Positions 57,329 through 64,000 of a stretch of 64,000 nucleotides of DNA are shown piece by piece (within the stretch, counting starts at the first letter, position 1; the number at the start of each line of letters is the position of its first letter). The notes under the pieces are model-generated. The model ran no database searches. It was not told where the DNA came from and was given only the letters and a program-made list of their open reading frames with translations. A program made the translations under genes and the position numbers. Location of the stretch: positions 62,001 through 126,000 of the forward strand of contig JALRMH010000024.1 in NCBI GenBank assembly GCA_026119935.1, in the 5' to 3' direction. The stretch is from Endothia cerciana (Eukaryota; Ascomycota; Sordariomycetes; Diaporthales; Cryphonectriaceae).

Positions 57329-58157
57329 ATGCATGAGATCATAACCCTCCAGCTGGGCCAGCAGAGTAACTACCTTGCGACTCATTTCTGGAACACGCAG
57401 GTTCGACCACCTCTCCCATAACAAGGAAAAAGCACTCCTCGGCTCACTCACTGACCCTGCCTCAGGAATCCTACTTCACATACTCCGAAAATGAAGAGTC
57501 TCCCGTCGACCACGACGTCCACTGGCGGCCCGGCATCGGCGCTGACGGCACCGAGACATACATGCCGCGGACGGTCATCTACGACCTGAAGGGCGGCTTT
57601 GGCTCGCTGAAGAAGATCAACGCCCTTTATGACATCACCGACGGCAGCGAGCCCGGCGCCTCCTCCTCCTCCTCCTCCCCTTTGTCGCTGTGGTCGGGGC
57701 GTACGGTCGTGCAGAGGGCAGACCCCATCGCCCCCAGCGAGTACCAGCAGTCCCTCGACGCCGGCCTGGAGCCGCCGCGGCTCACGACCGAGTCGGTGCG
57801 GTACTGGAGCGACTTCAACCGCGTGTTCTACCACCCGCGGAGCATCGTCCAGCTGAACGACTACGAGCTGAACTCGAGCCTCGTGCCGTTCGAGAGGTGG
57901 GACACCGGCGAGGAGCTGTTTGCGGGCCTGGACAAGGAGCACGACATCGTGGACCGCGACCTGAGGCCGTTCGCCGAGGAGGCGGACCAGATGCAGGGGA
58001 TCCAGATCATGACGACGCTGGATGACGCGTGGGGCGGGTTCGCGTCCAGGTACGTTGAGCGGTTGAGGGATGAGTACGGGAAGGCGACGGTGTGGATATG
58101 GGGTGCACAGGGGGGTTTTCAGGGGGTGAACAGGGTAAGTGTCGTCCTGCATGCTTT

Positions 58158-58222
<65 letters not shown>

Positions 58223-59152
58223 GAAGGCGCAGAACTGATGCTGTTACAGGAGAAACGACTCCTTCGCCTGGTCAACAAGGCAAAATCCCTCACGGAGCTG
58301 TACAAGCAAGCCTCACTCCTCGTCCCGGTCTCCCCTCCGGCCACCCTGCCACCGAGGCTGCGGAACATCCTCTCGCTGGACGCCTCGTCGTCGTGGCACA
58401 CGTCCGCCCTCCTCGCAGCAGCCATCGAGTCTGCCACCCTGCCGTCGCGTCTCAAGGACGCAGCGAACAGAGACGCGCTCGGGACGATATCGGACATGCT
58501 GAACGTCCACGGCAAGCAGAACGTTGCCAGCCTGCAGATGAGCTTCTCCGGCGCGGACGAGGTGCCGCATAGCGCAGATGCGGGTGGCGAGCCCAAGGAC
58601 GGGCTGAAGCTGGACGTGGACTTCCGTCCCCTAGACGACGCGGGCGACGGGGCCGGGCGGGCACGCAATGGCTTCCATGGCGGGCCAAGGATGTTCAGCC
58701 AAGTGCTGGCCAGCCGCGGCGACCGGGCCGGGGACGATGAAGACGTCGACAGCGAGGGAGGGGAGGATGATAGGGCACGCAGGAGACGGGGCGGAGAGGC
58801 CATCGGCCGGAGGTAAGCTGCATCCCTTTTCTCACATCTGTCTCTGAGCACTTCGGACGATAAGCTTACTCCTTGATCCAGATACCGGTCTACGTTGAAC
58901 TATCCCCTCCTGGATAGCTTCCCTCAAATCTTCATAGGCGGCAAGGGCGAGGCACTGAAGGACAAGGCCGCGGTCATGACGTCCCTCTCGACGGACGCGG
59001 AGCTGTCCGGCAAGCTGAAGTCACTACGGGGGACGGTCACTAGACTGATCGGTCTCGAGGACCGAGAGGATCTCAGCAACGGGCTTGCTGAGATGGCCGA
59101 CGAATATCACGAGGGCTGGTCGAGCGGCAGCGATGACGGCGAAGATGACTGA
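57329..59152 (+). CDS. DML1: DML1 / Misato, mitochondrial inheritance protein
   Basis: Four exons: 57329-57400, 57466-58134, 58250-58812 and 58882-59152, giving 524 residues. Exon 1 encodes MHEIITLQLGQQSNYLATHF, similar to the tubulin N-terminus as in all Misato proteins. Exon 2 starts ESYFTYSENEESPVDHDVHW and contains YMPRTVIYDLKGGFGSLKKIN and LDDAWGGFASRYVERLRDEYG. Exon 3 has NVHGKQNVASLQMSF. The acidic tail ends SSGSDDGEDD. DML1 combines features of tubulin and FtsZ and is needed for mitochondrial DNA partition in yeast. Intron 2 carries a compound microsatellite between donor and acceptor (listed separately). Identity is secure from the N-terminal block and the length. Confidence 0.92.
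58167..58221. repeat. Compound microsatellite (AG)14(TG)13 inside DML1 intron 2
   Basis: Two perfect dinucleotide runs joined directly, taking up about half of the 115-bp intron. Length variation would change the donor-acceptor distance without affecting the coding sequence. Confidence 0.96.
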
Positions 59153-59641
59153 GTTGCCTCTCGAGAGGGTGAAATTCTCCCTGACCTGGGCGCTACCGAG
59201 GTCGGATGGCATGCCACAACGTTCAAAAGGCAGCACGCATCTTCTCACCCGGTCTCGTCGAGCCACACACGGGAACGCGTCGAAGCATACGAGAGAAGGT
59301 CGAGCTCATGGTAGAGGACTCCATGATGTTACAACAGCCGTGGCGAGCTCATGAGGAGGCAGTAGTACGACCCACTCCAGGTCCGCGCAAGACCCGTCTA
59401 ATCTCTCGTCGAAAGGCAACGGTCCTCTGCAGCGCTTATCGGCCTTTCATGAGCTACTGAAGACCTAGCTCCTATTTTCGAGCGACCAATACTGGAGCGG
59501 AGACACAGCTAGCGGAAATGTGTTGGCTTGTACCCATTGGAAGGTCTCGGAGGTCTCGACCTAGATCTAGCTGCCATGAGAACTTATGATCCTCGATGGA
59601 ATCAGCGGAAGTAGGAAGCTTGGCCCAGGTAAGAAAAATGG
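59153..59641. other. 3' flank of DML1 and start of the accessory region
   Basis: No gene is supported. An 84-codon frame (59206-59460) starts just after the DML1 stop and has no recognisable domain. Confidence 0.45.
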
Positions 59642-59941
59642 ATACTTTTCCGGTCCGAGGACATGTGGATTGGTCTGACACCCGAGGATGCTCGGCCCGG
59701 TGATGAAGTTTGCATACTGCATAGATGCGCTGCGCTGGTGATTTTGCGGAAAACTGACGACCACTATGTCTATGTCTGTCGGACTCTGTTTTGTGTTGGG
59801 GCTGATGAAGGGCGAGGCAAAGACTTTTACGGAAGACCGATCGACCGTCACGCGTTTCGCGGTACATTGAAGTGCTCAAATCGGATCGCAGCAGAGTGGT
59901 TCTTTGTCAAGATCGCTCGGAGCTTTGGGGCCTGTACATAG
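59642..59941 (+). pseudogene. Fragment resembling the C-terminal part of a HET-domain protein
   Basis: The frame reads FRSEDMWIGLTPEDARPGD, then EVCILHRCAALVILRK, TDDHYVYVC. This fits the widespread C-terminal pattern of heterokaryon-incompatibility (HET) proteins: Gly-Leu-x-Pro, a PGD turn, a VCVL strand, an ILR strand and a Y-x-LVG strand. The upstream HET domain itself is not found in the 490 bp between here and DML1, so this is a detached remnant. The sequence after residue 60 no longer resembles the family. The call rests on motif memory alone. HET proteins trigger cell death when incompatible hyphae fuse. Confidence 0.42.
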
Positions 59942-60223
59942 GTCTCTGTCTTAACAACAAGGCTGCACGAGGCCCGACGGATCATGCCTATCACATATAT
60001 GTAGTTCAAATAGCAAAAGTGATATACCTGGGTATTTGTTCCAGCGTTGCGGATACTTCCCCTTTCTGGACCTTATAGATGAGCATTGGGGGTCCACCTG
60101 TCCACGGCAGCTAGTGCAACGAAATTGCATTACCTTCGAGGAAGCCTTTGATGATGTTTGCATGTCGAATCAATGAGTGTTAACAGGAGCGGTCGCCCTG
60201 TCCGAACCGACATCCGGGAGAGG

Positions 60224-60840
60224 CCGCTCGGTGGATTGATTGGTTGGAGAGCCAAACAAGAAGGACACGGTTACAACCTCGGCACCAAAAGCAGAGCTTC
60301 TTGCTCTCGCCTAAGCAGCAAAAGAAAGGATCCCTGTGAGCAGAATCCCGAAAGAACTCTTGGTAGAACTGGACAATCAGACAATCCGAATCGAACGTGA
60401 TAACAAACCAACTACCAACTTGATCACGGCAAAAAATTACAATACTCTAAAGGATGCTCTATTGAGTGGCACGGTATACACAGCTTCAGTCTTCGATTAC
60501 GAAACGGGTTAGGTAGTACAACCAGTCGATTCAGTGATCTTGTCTGTAGCGAATTGTGTGTTGTTGTTGAGGGGAAAGAAGAGAGATGATTCAGTGTACG
60601 GAAAGGGTCCCCCAATATGGTGGTAGTGCTAGCGGCAGTGATAGCGGCATTGCTAGCAGGGGCCCTGGGGTCACGTAATGGGGACCCCGAATGGGACCCA
60701 ACAGCTCCGGCACGTCGACATACACAATCACTGGCTCAGGCAAGAGATTGAGAACCAAAAGATCAACGTGGAGTACAAACCAATGGCAAGAATGATGGCA
60801 GGCGGACTGAAACAAAGCACTTTCGGCTGAAAATGGCCTG
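60224..60840 (+). mobile_element. Decayed Ty1/copia RNase H fragment with an internal insertion
   Basis: Pieces of a copia RNase H domain occur in order on the plus strand but in shifting frames. PLGGLIGWRAKQ is at 60224, TVTTSAPKAELLALA-stop-AAKE at 60267, LDNQTIRIERDN at 60368, and LRHVDIHNHWLRQEIENQ ending MMAGGLKQ at 60705-60820. Between 60457 and 60702 lie about 245 bp with no copia similarity, so something inserted or recombined there. Near 60435-60456 the expected EIARLQ codons appear as AAAATTACAATACTCTAA. That matches G-to-A and C-to-T changes and hints at RIP. The rest of the element (gag, integrase, reverse transcriptase) is absent. Confidence 0.72.
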
Positions 60841-62712
60841 GTATTCTTGGGCCACCCAGGAGATTGTCCTGGAAGGTATGCAAGACAAATGTGAAGAGAT
60901 GAAGTATACAGCAAAAGCCCTGACGTCCAGACTGAACGCAGTAGGCGCCGAGGCGGCGAAGCATAAATACTATAAGAATCGATCCGTTACTGGGTATTAT
61001 AACTTACAACTAGAATTCATTCCATAGAGGAATATTCTGTAAAGGGGGGGGGGGGGCACTATACGACGTGCAGCCTTACAGATACTGTGAGCCTGAAGGG
61101 GAGTGCCAGATATCAGGAGTACCTTGATATTGACCAATGTACCTATGGAGGCTATAACAATACTCTCAGCCAAGAAAGGCTCTCGAAGATTTTATACTTT
61201 GATTAATCAGCAATAGGACATTCAGCTTGTAACTTAGGGGAACTTTCTGGAGATATATTGTTTCTATTCAAACTTCAGGGGCAAGATGAGATCTCGAATT
61301 TTTCTGAACATAGGCAGAACAGAGAACAATCAATGAACCCATTTGAACCACCCAATCTATTCACTCTACTCATTTTGATACTATAAATCAGAATAGGCAT
61401 TATCTGACAAGACCCACACACAAAGGAAACAACCGAACCGAAGCCAGTCCCATATCCTCGGGCTCCCCGCGGTCCACACTTAGCCCTGAGCCGACAAGAA
61501 TTGACTTTCAAGTGCGAAATCTCAAATAAACCAGCGAATAAACGAAGACTCCCTCTTTCTTCCCAGGAACTCCCTAAAACATCACGACGATTACCGGCAT
61601 CCCGCACTGACGATCGGATTCGGAGGGATATAGATAGCACTTGTAGGTGTTAGTTAGTGTTGCACAACGGCCTCAGCACGACACAAGACCTAGGCATATA
61701 GACAACATGTCACTTCCAGGCAGTTAGGAGTGGTCACTCCTTTTGCCCCCTAACAGTTATATAGAAGGTAGGTAAGCGATAACTCGAAAATTAAGATTAA
61801 GTTGAGAACTTACTTGTATTAAAAAGCTCTCGGAGGTAAGCAGGTCAGCAAAGATAGACGATGGGGTGACACGGAAGAACGATGCTTTACACTGATTAGC
61901 GGTAAGAGAAGTCGAACGATGGTGGCCGAGGACGAATTACCGTATACGACGATAGAGAGCAGGTAACTGAAGGGTACGAGGTACTGTACGCTGCGATGTA
62001 ACGAGTGGCCTCCGAAAACTTCTGACTACGCACGAGAAGAAATTGCCCAGGTGAGAGGTAGATGGGTCCCTGCACGAGGCTACCAGGGTGTTAAATCATA
62101 ATGGACCGCGGTACTTGATGGCAACCAGGAGCCTAATGTTAAATATTACAGGGTGAATGTTCATGCAGGCGCTGGAAGGCAGGGTTCGTCCACCCACCGA
62201 CCATAAAGAGGGTGTTCGTCCGAGGAACCGTGGCACGCACGGCGAGAAGACGAGACGATGCGGGCGGACCAGCTCGACCGCCGCGGGCTGGCCCCCGGAG
62301 ACGTGCGATGGCATCCACAACACAGCCCGCCCGGCCGTCTCACCCACGCATGATCATCCTGCAAATGCCCCCTCCTAGCTGTAATAATTGATGGTCAACA
62401 GGGCATGAATGGCACAGGTGGCAGTGAGGTGCACAGGGCTGTGACAGGGGTGCCACCCGACAATGGGGAAGGGCCCCACCCTCGTCCCGCCCCGCCCGGC
62501 CCGAGGCAGGGTTACGGGGGTTACACACAGCGGGCACAGATAGAAGGCAGGCAGGCACACACACAGAAGGCCGGCACACAGAGACTTGAAGAGGCGATAG
62601 AAGAGCATGATTGAGGAGGCGGCAGTGCGCAGCGGGCGCGGGCCGATATATAATCCGGGTGGCGGCGTGATAGCGGGTCTACACCGAGATTAAGAAGACG
62701 GAGAGCGAGAGG
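60841..62712. other. Accessory non-coding region between transposon remnants
   Basis: Moderately AT-rich to 62.1 kb, then GC-rich. Short frames (60833-61027 +, 61275-61640 -) have no recognisable domain. A 108-bp TGTTAG..CTAACA element is listed separately. Nothing else is supported. Confidence 0.45.
61648..61755. mobile_element. Possible solo LTR or MITE-like element (108 bp)
   Basis: The segment starts TGTTAG and ends CTAACA, perfect 6-bp inverted ends of the TG..CA type typical of LTRs. No target-site duplication is visible in the flanking bases (GTAGG versus GTTAT), so the call is weak. Confidence 0.3.
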
Positions 62713-63327
62713 CTACTCCTCGAGTTGCTCGCCGTGATTAGAGAGGCACATCTCTGGCTCTGTTTCCACTAGGGCCTGGACGATATCGGCATACTTTGAA
62801 TCTTTCATTCTTCTGTTCTCGGCGACACCCTCGCAATAAAAGTTTATAGCTCTCCAATATGCCGGAATCAAGTCGTCTAGCCGCCACTTGGGATCCTCTC
62901 GCGATGTGAGTTCCGTGCTGAGGAGCAATTTGAGCTTTTCAAGATCGTAGGCGTCGATAGCTAGTACTAAGGTGGATAATCCCTCGCTCGCCCGCAAGTC
63001 TACGTCGGCTCCGTGCTCGATGAGCAGCTGCGTCATCTCAACATTGCACTGCGAGCTCTTTAATGCGAGGTGGAGTACAGTATCCGTCTGCCCTCCTCAT
63101 TCGTTGATACATTTCTCGGCGCCGTGCTTCAGCATGGCCCTGACCTTCTCCACGCTGTGCTGGGGTTTTAGCTCGTTGACTGCCAGGTGGAGAGCCGTAT
63201 TGCCATCCCCTGTGGTCAACGTCGGGTCACCTCCGTTCTTGAGGGGGAAATCGACCATGATTGGATGTCTCCAAAGAGTTGCGAAGTGTAAATCGTGACC
63301 TCCGAATTGTCGACGCCGGCGTGGAGT
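62713..63327 (-). pseudogene. Ankyrin-repeat protein pseudogene, one in-frame stop
   Basis: One reading frame runs through both sides of a TGA at 63099-63097. Upstream it reads DLHFATLWRHPIMVDF, GGDPTLTTGDGNTALHLAV, then LKHGAEKCINE. After the stop it continues GGQTDTVLHLALKSSQCNV, EMTQLLIEHGADVDLRASE and GLSTLVLAIDAYD, ending QLEE. These are at least three ankyrin repeats (TALHLAV, TVLHLAL, LLIEHGADVD). The stop fits a TGG-to-TGA or CGA-to-TGA transition, as RIP produces. There is no credible N-terminus or intron. It lies between copia and Tc1-type remnants. An ATG at 63258 is in frame but not a proven start. Confidence 0.7.
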
Positions 63328-63422
63328 GGGGTTACGCTGGCGGGCGGGGTGGGTGGGTGACGGGCGGGCGGCAGGTGACGCTAGAATGCAAATTACACCA
63401 GAAATAAGCCAAATCTGGATAG
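63328..63422. other. Junction between ankyrin pseudogene and transposon relic
   Basis: A G-rich stretch (GGCGGG repeats at 63339-63370) marks the change from GC-rich to AT-rich DNA, where the Tc1-type remnant begins. Confidence 0.4.
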
Positions 63423-64000
63423 TTACTCGAAGGCTAAGCTAATTGGCATCGCCAACCTCTTAAACTCCGTCTGTAAGACATTCTCTTCGCTCTGAATCTC
63501 CTTACCTATAAACAAACTATTATACAGTAAACTAAGCTTACGGAAGGCCTTCTCAACCTCTTTATTTCTCCCTTTTATATATTCATTCCCACCTTTACAC
63601 TTAATAACCTGCTGGATATGCTAGGGAATTCTCTCTACGAAGGCATGTAAACGAGACATCTCGAAGTTCTCCCACTCTTTCCTCCAGGCCTTGTCAGCTT
63701 CAGCTTGATTTTGTGGCAGCCCAGACCTTATTGTATGCCTCTTCAGCTCAGGCCAGACAGGCTCTATCATATTAAGGTCTGGTGAATCCCAACACTAAAA
63801 GAGCCTCTTCACGTTATAAAGAGAAAAAAACGGCAACTTATACACTGTGAGCATGGCTAGGGGCCTTGTCTTCCTAAACCAGGGTCTCCGGACCTAGCTT
63901 CTTCGTAAAGGGGATCAACTTATTAATGAGGACTCCGCTTGCCTACAGCATGTGCCTACAGCGCCTGCTTACCCACCACCCCCCACAAACTACCAGGACT
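63423..64000 (-). mobile_element. Decayed Tc1/mariner-type transposase, 3' part (runs off right edge)
   Basis: The minus strand reads WDSPDLNMIEPVWPELKRH near 63791-63735, the classical third catalytic block (DLNPIE-x-x-W) of DDE Tc1/mariner transposases. The frame then continues through KAWRKEWENFEMSRLHAF to a TAG at 63623-63621, and further to TAA at 63425-63423. Upstream, the second catalytic block VEDKAPSHAH appears near 63875, but in another frame and with stops, so the gene is dead. The DNA is AT-rich compared with the host genes. The element's 5' end lies outside the window and no terminal inverted repeat was recognised. Confidence 0.78.

Overview
The window is nuclear DNA of a filamentous ascomycete (Pezizomycotina), most likely a Sordariomycete. 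The genes have short introns (about 50-150 bp) with GTRAGT-type donors and CTRAC-like branch points. The gene set is fungal: Zn2Cys6 factor, DUF3605, fungal PBN1, Misato/DML1, SND2 and an intron-bearing histone H4. Coding exons are GC-rich, and the right end holds decayed transposons and a HET-type remnant. All gene models were spliced by eye; exon phases close in every complete model.

Region 1 (1-18.6 kb) is a housekeeping block: a nucleoporin (Nup82-type, cut by the left edge), CBC2, mitochondrial ribosomal protein mL60, TRAPP subunit Trs20, histone H4, poly(A) polymerase, a septin-like GTPase with a C-terminal membrane anchor, a Zn2Cys6 factor and a divergently transcribed FAD oxidoreductase. 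Most neighbours are convergent or divergent pairs, so they share promoters or terminator regions.

Region 2 (18.6-42 kb) is very gene-poor. The only gene I can support is a TALE (KN) homeobox transcription factor at 25.4-26.9 kb. It is flanked by 6.8 kb and 15.2 kb without a recognisable gene. These tracts carry microsatellites, poly-G/C runs, a strong hairpin and a recurring short motif (TACTATGGTAC and variants).

Region 3 (42-59.2 kb) starts with the most unusual gene here, a predicted 1009-residue protein. It joins a caspase-like domain with an apparently intact His/Cys dyad, a homeodomain-like segment with the invariant Asn51 replaced by His, and a rhodanese-like domain lacking its active-site Cys. 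Housekeeping genes follow: PBN1 (GPI anchor synthesis), NADH-cytochrome b5 reductase, a GlcNAc-induced (DUF3605) protein, SND2, APC/C subunit Cdc27, a peroxiredoxin-like protein and DML1.

Region 4 (59.2-64 kb) is accessory and decayed. It has a HET-type C-terminal fragment, a Ty1/copia RNase H fragment with RIP-like changes and a foreign insertion, a short TG..CA-bounded element, an ankyrin-repeat pseudogene broken by one stop codon, and the 3' part of a Tc1/mariner-type transposase. No tRNA, rRNA, CRISPR or plasmid feature was seen.
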